64,000 nucleotides of DNA from Achromobacter anxifer (GTDB lineage: Bacteria; Pseudomonadota; Gammaproteobacteria; Burkholderiales; Burkholderiaceae_B): assembly GCF_903652925.1 (NCBI RefSeq), contig NZ_CAHLAR010000001.1, forward strand, positions 806,001-870,000, written 5' to 3'. The notes beneath the pieces were generated by a model. That model did no database searches. It was not told the origin of the DNA and saw nothing but the letters and a program-made list of their open reading frames with translations. Position numbers and translations under genes: made by a program. Positions 16,892-25,709 of this stretch are shown here, piece after piece. The first letter of the stretch is position 1; every line of letters begins with the position of its first letter.

Positions 16892-18021
16892 GCGCCGGGC
16901 GCCGTCTGCTGTTCGTGGTCAACAATCCGGCCTTTTTCATGTCGCATCGGGTGCCGGTGGCGCTGGCTGCGCAGCGCGCGGGCTATGAGGTCCATGTGGC
17001 CACGATGGATGGGCCGGCCGTGGCCGATATCCAGGCGTTGGGCATGACGCACCACGCCATCCCGATGACGCGCAGCGGCAAGCATCCCTTGCAGGAATTG
17101 GGCACGCTGCTGGCGCTGATACGCCTGTTCCGCCGGCTGCGGCCGGACATCGTGCACCTGGTCACGATCAAACCGGTGCTTTATGGCGGCATCGCCGCGC
17201 GCCTGACGCGCGTGCCCGGCATGGTCGCGGCGATTTCCGGGCTGGGCTTCGTGTTCCTGTCCAATTCGCTGAAGATGAAGCTGGTGCGCGCCGTGGTGGC
17301 GCGCCTGTACCGGTTGGCGCTGGGCCATCCCAACAGCCGCGTGATTTTCCAGAATGGCAGCGACCGCGACCTGCTCAAGTCGCTGGGCGCGGTGCGCGAT
17401 GCCCAGGTCGTGATGATCCGCGGCGCAGGCGTGGACCTCAACGAGTACCGGGCCCAGCCTGAACCGCCCGCGCCGCCGGTCGTGGTCACCATGGTGGCGC
17501 GACTGCTGCGCGACAAGGGCGTGCAGGAATTCGTGCAAGCGGCAAGGCTGCTGCGCGAGCGCGGCCTGCCCGTGACGATGCAGCTGGTGGGTGGCGTGGA
17601 TGCGGGCAATCCGGCTTCGGCGACGCAGGCCGAGGTGGACGCCTGGCAGCGCGAGGGCTGCGTACTCGCGTTGGGCGAGCGTTCGGACGTGGCGGCGCTG
17701 TACGCGGCATCGCATATCGCCGTGCTGCCGTCCTATCGTGAAGGCCTGCCCAAGTCGCTGATCGAGGCCGCGGCCTGCGCGCGCGCGGTGGTAACCACGG
17801 ACGTGCCGGGTTGCCGTGACGCGATCGAGCCCGGAGAGACGGGTTTGCTGGTGCCCGTGCGGGACGCGCAGGCGTTGGCGGATGCCATCGCCCGCCTGGC
17901 CGAGGACGCAGCATTGCGGCAGCGCATGGGTGCGGCGGGCAGGACGCTGGCCGAGCGCGAGTTCAACATCGAGCGGGTCGCGCGCGTCCAGGTGGAACTT
18001 TACGACGCGCTCAGCGCCTGA
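16888..18021 (+). CDS. GT4-family glycosyltransferase (fourth)
   Basis: 377 residues, starting at ATG 16888, which overlaps the preceding stop (ATGA); an upstream ATG at 16861 would lie inside the previous gene. Beginning 'FVVNNPAFFMSHRVPVALAA', it belongs to the GT4 branch that includes WbpX/PglA-like N-acetylhexosaminyltransferases. The donor-site half has 'MVARLLRDKGVQEFVQAARLL' and the EX7E motif 'EGLPKSLIEAAACA'. It is the last gene of the co-directional glycan block; a GC hairpin separates it from the convergent pgi. Confidence 0.87.
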   Translation: MSAGRRLLFVVNNPAFFMSHRVPVALAAQRAGYEVHVATMDGPAVADIQALGMTHHAIPMTRSGKHPLQELGTLLALIRLFRRLRPDIVHLVTIKPVLYGGIAARLTRVPGMVAAISGLGFVFLSNSLKMKLVRAVVARLYRLALGHPNSRVIFQNGSDRDLLKSLGAVRDAQVVMIRGAGVDLNEYRAQPEPPAPPVVVTMVARLLRDKGVQEFVQAARLLRERGLPVTMQLVGGVDAGNPASATQAEVDAWQREGCVLALGERSDVAALYAASHIAVLPSYREGLPKSLIEAAACARAVVTTDVPGCRDAIEPGETGLLVPVRDAQALADAIARLAEDAALRQRMGAAGRTLAEREFNIERVARVQVELYDALSA

Positions 18022-18030
18022 GGCGCGCGG

Positions 18031-18054
18031 GGCCAGCGTTGTCAGGCGCTGGCC
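18031..18054. terminator. hairpin between convergent glycosyltransferase and pgi genes
   Basis: An 8-bp perfect stem GGCCAGCG (18031-18038) with CGCTGGCC (18047-18054) occupies the 40-base gap between two converging genes. There is no T-run, so it may act with Rho or as an RNA-stabilising 3' end for both transcripts. Confidence 0.4.
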
Positions 18055-18061
18055 GCGCTTC

Positions 18062-19615
18062 TCAATGGCGGCGCGCGATGGCGTCGATCCAGAAGCGGGT
18101 GGAGGGGTCCTGCTGGCTGGCCTGCGGCGAATTCAGTTCGTGCATGATGCCTTTGGCCAACGCCTTGCCGAACTCCACGCCCCATTGATCGAAGGGATTG
18201 ATGCCCCAGATCACGCCCTGCGTGAACACCTTGTGTTCGTACAGCGCCAGCAGCGCGCCCAGCGTGTAGGCCTCCAGGCGCGGCAGCACGATGAGCGAAG
18301 AGGGGCGGCCGCCCGGATGGACGCGGTGCTGCGCCAGCAGCCGTGCGCGTGCCGGATCGCGTTCGGTGGCGGAGGTTTCGGCCAGCGCTTCCTCGAAGGA
18401 CTTGCCGCGCAGCAGTGCCGAACGCTGCGCCAGGCAATTGGCGATCAGCAGCTCGTGATGGCGCGCGTAGGCATGGTCGGGCTGTTCGCACAGGATGAAG
18501 TCGACGGGCGCGCCCGCCGTGTCCTGATGCAGCCACTGGAAGAAGGTGTGCTGGCAGTCGGTGCCCGACATGCCCCAGACCGCGGGGCCGGTGGGCACGC
18601 CAGCCGGGCTGCCATCGGCCGTGGCAACCTTGCCCAGCGATTCCATTTCCAACTGCTGTGCCCACGGCACGATGTGATAAAGCCGTGAATCGTAGGGCGC
18701 GATCACCAGGGAGTCATAGCCCAGCACGCTGCGGTTCACGACGCCGGCCAGCGCCAGCTGCACGGGCGCGTTCTCATGGAGGGGCGCGTTGCGGAAATGC
18801 TCGTCCATGGCGGCCGCGCCAGCCAGCAATTGGTCGAAGGTGTCCGTGCCCAATGCCAGCGCTACCGGCAGTCCGATAGCCGACCAGAGCGAATAGCGGC
18901 CGCCCACCCAGTCCCATATCTGGAAAATGTGGTCGGGCAGGATGCCCAGGTTCAAGGCCGCCTCGACGTTGGCGGTGACCGCCACGACTTGCCTGATAGG
19001 GTCCGCCACGCCCGCTTCGCGCAGCCAGTTCATGGCGACTTCGGCGTTGGCCAGCGGTTCGGTGGTGGTGAACGATTTGGAGGCGACGATGACCAGGGTG
19101 TCGTGCGGATCCAGCCGGCTCATCGCATCCGCCACGGAGTGCGAGTCCACGTTGGAGGCGAAGCGCACTTCGCGCTTGGCGCCGCCGTGGCGCAGCGCGC
19201 GCGTCACCAAGCGAGGCCCCCAGTCGCTGCCGCCTATGCCCAGGTGCAGCACGCAGCCATAGCGTCCGGCGGCGTCAGCCTGGCGGACGAATTCGCGCAT
19301 GCGTTCGCGTTCTGCCAGGACAGCCTTGGCGACCCGGGCCGGTGGCGCGGGCGCCCTCAGGGCCGTGTGCCAGGCGGCGCGCTCTTCGGTCCAGTTGGCG
19401 TTGCCGCCGTCGAACAGCCGGGCCCGCGCCGCGTCGAATCCCTGTTGCTCCAGCAGCGCGGCCTCGGCCTCTTGCAGGGCCGGCGAATACGCCTGCGCGC
19501 TCAGGTCCAGGCGCAGCCCCGGGGCATTGATGAGGCGCAACTGCTCGCCGCGCCGCGGAGCGGCATTGGTCGCCGCGATGAACTGTTGCCAGGCTGGGCT
19601 GTGCGATAAAGACAT
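18062..19615 (-). CDS. pgi: glucose-6-phosphate isomerase
   Basis: 517 residues from ATG 19615 ('MSLSHSPAW'); a TTG two codons earlier is less likely. It interconverts glucose-6-phosphate and fructose-6-phosphate. Signature segments are 'HLGIGGSDWGPRLV', 'SKSFTTTEPLANA', the PGI signature 'VGGRYSLWSAIGLPVAL', and the C-terminal 'NPFDQWGVEFGKALA'. It lies 7 bases after the phosphomutase gene on the same strand. Placed beside the glycan cluster, the pair can supply fructose-6-phosphate for aminosugars and hexose-1-phosphate for nucleotide sugars. Confidence 0.96.
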   Translation of the reverse strand: MSLSHSPAWQQFIAATNAAPRRGEQLRLINAPGLRLDLSAQAYSPALQEAEAALLEQQGFDAARARLFDGGNANWTEERAAWHTALRAPAPPARVAKAVLAERERMREFVRQADAAGRYGCVLHLGIGGSDWGPRLVTRALRHGGAKREVRFASNVDSHSVADAMSRLDPHDTLVIVASKSFTTTEPLANAEVAMNWLREAGVADPIRQVVAVTANVEAALNLGILPDHIFQIWDWVGGRYSLWSAIGLPVALALGTDTFDQLLAGAAAMDEHFRNAPLHENAPVQLALAGVVNRSVLGYDSLVIAPYDSRLYHIVPWAQQLEMESLGKVATADGSPAGVPTGPAVWGMSGTDCQHTFFQWLHQDTAGAPVDFILCEQPDHAYARHHELLIANCLAQRSALLRGKSFEEALAETSATERDPARARLLAQHRVHPGGRPSSLIVLPRLEAYTLGALLALYEHKVFTQGVIWGINPFDQWGVEFGKALAKGIMHELNSPQASQQDPSTRFWIDAIARRH

Positions 19616-19622
19616 AGGCAAT

Positions 19623-21014
19623 CTAGAAAGGCAGGGTGGCTTGCGGCGCGAGCTTGTTCAATTCGCGCCGGAAGTCGGCTTGTATGCGTTCCAGCGCCTC
19701 GGGCGTTTGCGCTTCGAAGCGCAGCACGACGACGGGAGTGGTGTTCGAGGGGCGGGCCAGGCCGAAGCCGTCCGGATATTCCGCGCGCACGCCATCGATG
19801 GTGATCACGCGCTGAGCGCCAGGGAATTGGCCCTGGTCTTGCAAGGCCTGGACCAGGGTGAAGGGCTGGCCTTCTTCCATCTCCAGCTTCAGTTCCGGCG
19901 TGGAAACGTCCTGCGGCAAGGCTTCCAGCATGGCGCAAGGGTCGGCCGCGCGCGACACGATCTCCAGCAGGCGGGCACCTGTATAGAGCCCGTCGTCAAA
20001 GCCATACCAGCGTTCCTTGAAGAAGATGTGGCCGCTCATTTCGCCGGCCAGGGGCGCGCCGGTCTCTGCCAGTTTGGCCTTCACCAGCGAATGCCCCGTC
20101 TTCCACATCAGCGGGACGCCGCCGGCGGCCTCGACCGACAGGCCTACGTGGCGGCTGCATTTCACGTCATAGATGATGGTGGCGCCAGGGTTGCGGTCAA
20201 GCACGTCGCGGGCGAACAGCACCAGCTGGCGGTCCGGCCAGACGATCTGGCCGGATTTGGTGACCACGCCCAGGCGGTCGCCGTCGCCGTCGAAGGCCAG
20301 GCCGAGTTCGCAGTCGGTCTCGGCCACGCACTTGATCAGGTCTTGCAGGTTCTTGGGTTCCGCGGGGTCGGGGTGGTGGTTGGGGAACGTGCCGTCCACT
20401 TCGCAGAACAGTTCGGTGACTTCGCAGCCCAGCGCGCGGAACAGCGCGGGCGCGACGGCGCCGGCCACGCCGTTGCCGCAGTCGATCGCGATCTTCATGG
20501 GGCGCGCCAGCTTGATGCCGGACGCGACGCGCGCGATGTAGGAAGCCACCAGGTCCAGCTGCCGGCGCACGCCGGGCCGCGCCGCCGGCGCGGAAGCGGC
20601 GCCGTTCATGCTGGCGGCCAGCGCCTGCACGTCCTCGCCGTAGAGCGCGCGGCCGCCCATCATCATCTTGAAGCCGTTGTACTTGGGCGGGTTGTGGCTG
20701 CCGGTAATGGCTACCCCCGAGCCGCTCTGCATGACGTTGGCGGCGAAATAGACCAGGGGCGTGGGCACCATGCCGATGTCCAGGGTGTCGACGCCGCCTT
20801 CCAGCATGCCTTCCTGCAGCGCCACCGACAGCATTTCGCTGCTCAGGCGGCCGTCGCGGCCCACCACCAGCGTCTGCACGCCCTGTTCGCGCGCGCGGGC
20901 GGCCAGCGCCACGCCCAAGGCGCGGGCGAAGCGGGCGTCGATCAAGTCCGGCACGGTGCCGCGGATGTCATAGGCCTTGAACACCGAGCCCGGAAATTGC
21001 GTGTTGTTGCCCAC
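19623..21014 (-). CDS. phosphomannomutase/phosphoglucomutase
   Basis: 463 residues, GTG start with GGAAG upstream. It interconverts hexose-6-phosphate and hexose-1-phosphate through a phosphoserine. The active-site serine lies in 'GVAITGSHNPPKYNGFK'; the metal loop is 'AFDGDGDRLGVV', the sugar-binding segment 'AGEMSGHIFFKE' and the phosphate-binding end 'RPSNTTPVVVLRFEA'. The length and motifs match the dual-specificity AlgC type. It is followed 7 bases later by pgi. A short open frame with its own ribosome site ends 8 bases before this start. Confidence 0.94.
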   Translation of the reverse strand: MGNNTQFPGSVFKAYDIRGTVPDLIDARFARALGVALAARAREQGVQTLVVGRDGRLSSEMLSVALQEGMLEGGVDTLDIGMVPTPLVYFAANVMQSGSGVAITGSHNPPKYNGFKMMMGGRALYGEDVQALAASMNGAASAPAARPGVRRQLDLVASYIARVASGIKLARPMKIAIDCGNGVAGAVAPALFRALGCEVTELFCEVDGTFPNHHPDPAEPKNLQDLIKCVAETDCELGLAFDGDGDRLGVVTKSGQIVWPDRQLVLFARDVLDRNPGATIIYDVKCSRHVGLSVEAAGGVPLMWKTGHSLVKAKLAETGAPLAGEMSGHIFFKERWYGFDDGLYTGARLLEIVSRAADPCAMLEALPQDVSTPELKLEMEEGQPFTLVQALQDQGQFPGAQRVITIDGVRAEYPDGFGLARPSNTTPVVVLRFEAQTPEALERIQADFRRELNKLAPQATLPF

Positions 21015-21022
21015 GGCGCTTC

Positions 21023-21121
21023 CTAGATGAGAGATTGCAGTTTGGGTTCTGGCAGCGGTTCCTGGTAAACCCGCATATCAAAACGCCTCTGGCTGGGGAT
21101 TAAACCGGAATTATCCTCCAT
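21023..21121 (-). CDS. possible 32-residue small protein upstream of the phosphomutase
   Basis: ATG at 21121 is preceded on the minus strand by AAGGAG with 8 bases spacing, a very good ribosome site. The frame encodes 32 residues starting 'MEDNSGLIPSQRRF' and ends with TAG 8 bases before the GTG of the phosphomutase. I do not recognise the peptide. It could be a real small protein, a leader whose translation is coupled to the phosphomutase, or chance. Its predicted composition is hydrophilic, with no membrane segment. Confidence 0.4.
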   Translation of the reverse strand: MEDNSGLIPSQRRFDMRVYQEPLPEPKLQSLI

Positions 21122-21349
21122 TGGCGCTGCTCCTTCATCCGGCAGACGGAGTAGGGCGTTTTCCGCTTGCGCGCCGCGCAAGGCCATGCGCCCTGATCTG
21201 GTGCGTGCGCCCGGGCGGCCGCGCCTTGTTCTGGTGCGGTAAACCCCAGCGCCCCAGGGGCTTGCCCTGGAGCCAGCGCATGGCATAAAACTTGCTCGTC
21301 GTCCGAAGGTGATACGCTTGCTATGCAAGCAGAAAGACCGGGAGGGGCC

Positions 21350-21985
21350 ATGGGCGCCAAAGTTTCTACTGTCATGTCATCCAGGGGCGCCTCAAACCGG
21401 CGAGGCCCGCCCACGGATCACGCCGGCCCGGCCGCGGGCCGCGAACGCCGGCTCGACATCCACGTCTTCGTCTCCGAATCCGGCAGCCTGGCCACCGGCC
21501 GCGCCTGGGAGCGCTGCGTCTGGCGCGATGCCCGCGTCCTGATCGCCGAATGCCCGGCGCCGCAATTGCCGGTTTCCGTGGAAAGCGCATTGCGCATCGT
21601 CGCCGCCGACGTGGCACGGGACCGCGGCTGGCAGGGCATGGGCACGGTGGCTTTTGCGCTGGATGACCGCAGCGGCGTGTTCCGGGTGCTCGACGCGCAG
21701 GCGCAGGCGCATACGGATTCGGGCACGGCCGTGGACGACTGCGATCCCGTCGCCGCCCATGCGCTGGAATTGCGCATCGACGGCTGCGTGGACCGCCGCC
21801 TGCCGTGCACGCGGCTGCTGGTATGCGGCGCCACGCGCGGCGAGGTCCTGCGTCGCGCGTATCGCGCCTTGTCCGAGATGCCCGGACCCGCGGGCGTGGA
21901 CCGCGCATTCCTGATGAACCGCATCGCCTCGCGGGCCTATTGCTCGGGCCTGACCGGCGCCCGGCTGGACCAGGCGGTCGGCTAG
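21350..21985 (+). CDS. orphan protein resembling a degenerate biotin carboxylase C-terminal half
   Basis: 211 residues from ATG 21350 with GGAGGGG close upstream; starts at 21323 or 21374 are alternatives. From residue 30 the order of segments parallels biotin carboxylase: 'LDIHVFVSESGSLATGR' (compare HIEIQVxxDxxGNVxxLxER), 'IAECPAPQLP' (compare EEAPAPGL), 'QGMGTVAFALDDRSGVFRVLDAQ' (compare GAGTVEFLLDxxGxFYFLEMN), and finally 'GATRGEVLRRAYRALSEM' and 'NRIASRAYCSGLTGARLD' like the C-terminal lid-side domain. Catalytic residues of the active enzyme (the ER pair, the NxRxQVEH segment) are not retained and the N-terminal half with the ATP-binding start is absent. No biotin carrier or carboxyltransferase gene is nearby. 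Enzymatic biotin carboxylation is unlikely; it may be a remnant or a repurposed protein. Confidence 0.6.
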   Translation: MGAKVSTVMSSRGASNRRGPPTDHAGPAAGRERRLDIHVFVSESGSLATGRAWERCVWRDARVLIAECPAPQLPVSVESALRIVAADVARDRGWQGMGTVAFALDDRSGVFRVLDAQAQAHTDSGTAVDDCDPVAAHALELRIDGCVDRRLPCTRLLVCGATRGEVLRRAYRALSEMPGPAGVDRAFLMNRIASRAYCSGLTGARLDQAVG

Positions 21986-22108
21986 CGCTGGCGCGCCGGC
22001 GGGCTGCGCATGCCTGCCGCGCCGCAATCCTGGGCATTTCAGCCCCTACAATAGGCCGCATATCCCTAGGGCGCCTGGGCATGGCCAGGCCTTACTTGTG
22101 CGGCATAT

Positions 22109-23524
22109 ATGACCTTGCTGAGCGATCTACAGTCCCTTCTGGGCGCTTCCCACGTGCTGACGGGCGCGGACGCCGACACCTATGTGCTGGATTGGCGCCG
22201 CCGCTACCGGGGCGCCGCGCTGGCGGTGATCCGCCCCGGCTCGACCGCGCAAGTGGCGGCGGCCGTCAAGCTGTGCGCCCGGCATGGCGTGCCGGTAGTG
22301 CCGCAGGGCGGCAATACCGGACTGTGCGGCGGCGCCACGCCCGACGGCTCCGGCAGCGCCGTGATCCTGTCCACGACCCGCCTGACCGCGGTACGCGCGC
22401 TGGATACCGACAACGATACGATCACGGTGGAAGCGGGCTGCGTGCTTCAGGCCGTGCAGGAAGCCGCCGCGCAGGCTGGCCGGCTGTTTCCGTTGAGCCT
22501 GGCCGCCGAGGGCAGTTGCACCATCGGCGGCAACCTGGCCACCAACGCCGGCGGCACGCAGGTGCTGCGCTACGGCAATACGCGCGAGTTGACGCTGGGC
22601 CTGGAGGTCGTGACCGCGGAAGGCGAGATCTGGAACGGCCTGCGCGGCCTGCGCAAGGACAATACCGGCTACGACCTGCGGGATCTTTACATCGGCAGCG
22701 AAGGCACGCTGGGCATCATCACCGCCGCCACGCTCAAGCTGTTTCCACGGCCGGTGGCTTCATGCACAGCGCTGCTGACGCTGGACGGCATCGACCAGGC
22801 CGTGGAGCTGCTGTCGCGCGCGCGCTCGGGCTTCGGCGCCGCGCTGACCGGCTTCGAGCTCATGAGCGGCGCCTGCCTGCAGTCGGTCGTGCGCCTGTTC
22901 CCGCAGCAGCGCCTGCCGTTCGAGGGCGAGTCCGCCGCGTCGCCGTGGTTCGCCCTGCTGGAGCTGTCCGACAGCGAAAGCGAGGCGCATGCGCGCGAGC
23001 GCTTCGAGGCCGTGCTGGGCGAGGCTCTCGAGAGCGGGCTGGTGAGCGACGCGGCCATCGCCGCCAACGTGGCGCAGAGCAAGGCGTTGTGGCATCTGCG
23101 CGAGAGCATCCCCTTGGCCGAGGCCGAGCTGGGCAAGTCCGTCAAGCATGACGTGGCGATCCCGATCTCAGGCATTGCGGGCTTTGTGCACCAGACCAAT
23201 GCCTTGCTGCAAGCGCGCTTTCCGGGCGTGCGGCACGTGATCTTCGGCCATCTGGGCGATGGCAACCTGCATTACAACGTCGCCCATGCGCCGGGCCAGA
23301 CCGAGGCCGAACTGCTGGCGCTGCAAGGCGATATCTACGGCGTGGTGCATGACAGCGTGCACGCCCACAACGGTTCGATCAGCGCCGAACATGGCGTGGG
23401 CCAGCTCAAGCTCGACGAGCTGCCGCGCTACAAGAGCGCCGTCGAACTGGACCTGATGCGCAGGATCAAGCGCGCGCTGGACCCGCAAGGGCTGATGAAC
23501 CCGGGCAAGGTGCTGCGGCCCTAG
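22109..23524 (+). CDS. FAD-linked oxidase, D-2-hydroxyacid (D-lactate/D-2-hydroxyglutarate) dehydrogenase type
   Basis: 471 residues. The N-terminal PCMH-type FAD domain has 'VVPQGGNTGLCGGATPDGSG' and 'AAEGSCTIGGNLATNAGGTQVLRYGN'. The C-terminal FAD-oxidase domain has 'HVIFGHLGDGNLHYN', 'HNGSISAEHGVGQLK' and ends 'DPQGLMNPGKVLRP'. This is the GlcD/DLD/D2HGDH family, which oxidises D-2-hydroxyacids and passes electrons to quinone or an electron carrier. There is no neighbouring GlcE/GlcF, so a single-subunit D-2-hydroxyglutarate or D-lactate dehydrogenase is the likeliest reading; the substrate is not decided by sequence. Confidence 0.87.
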   Translation: MTLLSDLQSLLGASHVLTGADADTYVLDWRRRYRGAALAVIRPGSTAQVAAAVKLCARHGVPVVPQGGNTGLCGGATPDGSGSAVILSTTRLTAVRALDTDNDTITVEAGCVLQAVQEAAAQAGRLFPLSLAAEGSCTIGGNLATNAGGTQVLRYGNTRELTLGLEVVTAEGEIWNGLRGLRKDNTGYDLRDLYIGSEGTLGIITAATLKLFPRPVASCTALLTLDGIDQAVELLSRARSGFGAALTGFELMSGACLQSVVRLFPQQRLPFEGESAASPWFALLELSDSESEAHARERFEAVLGEALESGLVSDAAIAANVAQSKALWHLRESIPLAEAELGKSVKHDVAIPISGIAGFVHQTNALLQARFPGVRHVIFGHLGDGNLHYNVAHAPGQTEAELLALQGDIYGVVHDSVHAHNGSISAEHGVGQLKLDELPRYKSAVELDLMRRIKRALDPQGLMNPGKVLRP

Positions 23525-23559
23525 GCCGGCGCGCCCGTACAACACGGAGAGCCGCAACC

Positions 23560-24276
23560 ATGGCAACCAGTTCCGCCCCAGGCGCGAATTGCAGAGTGTT
23601 GATCGCCGAGGACGATCCCGTCATCTCCGGCAATCTTTATACCTTTCTCGAGGCGCGCGGCTTCCTGCCCGATGTCGCCTACTCGGGCCCCGCCGCGCTG
23701 GAGCGCCTGAAGGAACAGCGCTTCGATGCCCTGATCCTGGACATCGGCCTGCCGGGCATGGACGGCAACGCCGTGCTGCACACGCTGCGCAACGAGAGGC
23801 GGGTGGACGTGCCGGTACTGGTGCTGACCGCGCGCGACAGCCTGGAAGACAAGCTGGCCGGCTTTTCGCATGGCGCCGATGACTACCTGACCAAGCCCTT
23901 CGCCCTGCTCGAAGTCGAGGCGCGCCTGATTGCGCTGATCCAGCGCGCCAAGCGGAACACGGTGGATTGCGTGCGGGCCTTCGGCCCGCTGTCCTACGAC
24001 ACCCGCAGCCGCGCCGTGTCCGTCAACGGCAGTCCCGTGCATCTCACGCGCAAGGCGGGCCTCATCATCGAGGCGTTGCTGCGCGATCCCGGCAGAGTGG
24101 TGTCGCGGGAAGAGCTGGAGTCCACCTTGTGGGGCAACGAGCCGCCGTCCTCGGACGCGCTGCGCAGCCAGGTCCACCTGTTGCGCCGCGCGCTGGCCGA
24201 TGCCGGGTTCGATGGCATCGAGACCGTCCACGGGACCGGCTGGCGCCTGTCGCTGGAAGGCGGGGCGGTGCGATGA
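23560..24276 (+). CDS. OmpR/PhoB-family response regulator
   Basis: 238 residues. The receiver domain has the acidic pair 'AEDDP', the phospho-acceptor Asp61 in 'LILDIGLPGMDG', a threonine in 'VLTARD' and the lysine in 'DDYLTKPFA'. The C-terminal winged helix (about 135-230) has 'LTRKAGLIIEALLRDPGRVVS' and 'LRSQVHLLRRAL', typical of DNA-binding OmpR-type regulators, and ends 'VHGTGWRLSLEG'. Its stop overlaps the kinase start by four bases (ATGA), so the two form a two-component pair. A PAP2 phosphatase gene follows the kinase. Confidence 0.93.
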   Translation: MATSSAPGANCRVLIAEDDPVISGNLYTFLEARGFLPDVAYSGPAALERLKEQRFDALILDIGLPGMDGNAVLHTLRNERRVDVPVLVLTARDSLEDKLAGFSHGADDYLTKPFALLEVEARLIALIQRAKRNTVDCVRAFGPLSYDTRSRAVSVNGSPVHLTRKAGLIIEALLRDPGRVVSREELESTLWGNEPPSSDALRSQVHLLRRALADAGFDGIETVHGTGWRLSLEGGAVR

Positions 24277-25643
24277 CCGGCGTTGCCTCAACGCCGGCCG
24301 GCGGCACCCTGACCCAGCGCGTGGTGTGGGCGCTGACCGGAACCGTGGCGCTGTTCGTGACGGCGTTGGCCTTGCTGGCCTATCTGACCTTCGACCAGAT
24401 GGAAGACGATCTGGTCAACGACATCCTGAACACCGAAATGGACCGGCTGGTGCAGCACGCGCGTGTCAGCGACGGCTTCCTGCCGCGCGACGGCGTGCGC
24501 GAGTTGGGAGGCTCCATGCGCGCCTGGGTCAGCGTGGACGGCAAGCGGCCTCCGGGCATGCCCCAGGAGATCGAGTCGCTGGAAAGCGGCCTGCATCTGG
24601 TCGAGCCGGGCGCCTATACCTGGCACGTGATGGTGGCCGAGACGGGGCGCGGCAAGGTGTACCTGCTGTACGACGCTACCGAGAACGAAGGGCGGGTGCA
24701 TGACTTCGGCCTGATCGTGCTGGGCGTGGGCGCCATCTGCGTGGTGGGCGCCTATGCCTTGTCGCGGCGCGTGGCCGCCGTGGCGGTCGGCCCGTTGCTG
24801 GATCTGACCGACCGGCTGGCGACCTGGGCGCCGGGCTCGCCCGATATGGCGGTGACGCGCGACGACGAGGCGGGCCGGCTGATAGAGGCCTTCAACCGGG
24901 TGCAGAACCAGGTGGACAGGTCGATCGCCCGCGAGCGCGAGTTCGCCGGCAACCTCAGCCACGAGGTGCGCACACCCTTGGCCGCGATCCGCTCGGACAG
25001 CGAATTGATGTTGCTGACCCAGCAACTGACCCCGGACCAGCGCCAGCGCCTGACCCGGGTTGTGGACAACGTGGACGACGTGATCGTGTCGCTGGAGAGC
25101 GCGCGGTCCATGGCGCGGGACGAGTTGCGCGCGCCGGAACCCGTCGACATCGCCGAGTGCATGGACAACGCCTGGCGCGGCTACGAAGCCCAGGCGGGCT
25201 TGGCGGGCCTGGATTTTGAAAACCGGATCGATGCCGGCCTGGTCCGTTCGCTGGACCGCTACGCCCTGTTGACCGTGCTGCGCAACCTGATCCGCAACGC
25301 GGTGGAACATGCCGCGCCGGCGACGCTGACGGCCAGCATTGCGGCCGACGGGGCCTTGGAATTGCGCGATGATGGCAAGGGTATCGCCGCCGACGATCTG
25401 CCATTCCTGTTCCGCCGCTATTACAGCGGCCGCATGCGGGACTCGGGGGCGGGCAGCCCCGATGAAACGGCGCGCGGTTTGGGGCTGGCGATCGCCAAGC
25501 GCGTATGCGACATGCAGGGCTGGTCGCTGACGGTCGATTCCTCGCAGCAGGGCGAGTCGCGCGGCACGCGCTTCACGCTGCGTTTCGAGGCCGACGAGAG
25601 CCAGGCGACGGCCATGGCTGGCAGGGCGCAAGGCCAAATTTGA
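24273..25643 (+). CDS. sensor histidine kinase
   Basis: 456 residues from ATG 24273, overlapping the regulator stop. It has an N-terminal membrane helix (about 17-40), a periplasmic domain (about 41-143), a second helix (about 144-165), a HAMP-like linker, and a dimerisation segment with phospho-acceptor His230 in 'NLSHEVRTPLAAIRSDSEL'. The ATPase domain follows, with an N-box 'LIRNAVEHA', a G1 box 'LRDDGKGI', and a G2-type 'ARGLGLAIAKRVCDMQGW'. The periplasmic domain is too short and unfamiliar to name a signal. The adjacent PAP2 gene suggests an envelope-related stimulus, as in PmrAB-like systems; that is inference. Confidence 0.9.
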   Translation: MTGVASTPAGGTLTQRVVWALTGTVALFVTALALLAYLTFDQMEDDLVNDILNTEMDRLVQHARVSDGFLPRDGVRELGGSMRAWVSVDGKRPPGMPQEIESLESGLHLVEPGAYTWHVMVAETGRGKVYLLYDATENEGRVHDFGLIVLGVGAICVVGAYALSRRVAAVAVGPLLDLTDRLATWAPGSPDMAVTRDDEAGRLIEAFNRVQNQVDRSIAREREFAGNLSHEVRTPLAAIRSDSELMLLTQQLTPDQRQRLTRVVDNVDDVIVSLESARSMARDELRAPEPVDIAECMDNAWRGYEAQAGLAGLDFENRIDAGLVRSLDRYALLTVLRNLIRNAVEHAAPATLTASIAADGALELRDDGKGIAADDLPFLFRRYYSGRMRDSGAGSPDETARGLGLAIAKRVCDMQGWSLTVDSSQQGESRGTRFTLRFEADESQATAMAGRAQGQI

Positions 25644-25709
25644 CGAAAGTTCGACTGTGGGCGGCATAAAGTCCTTGTTTGCCTGACGGACCAGCCTGTC
25701 GCCCCAATC

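Noticed and set aside
22047-22052. TACAAT considered as a -10 box for the FAD-linked oxidase
   Set aside because: No acceptable -35 hexamer is found at 16-19 bases spacing, so a promoter cannot be supported.
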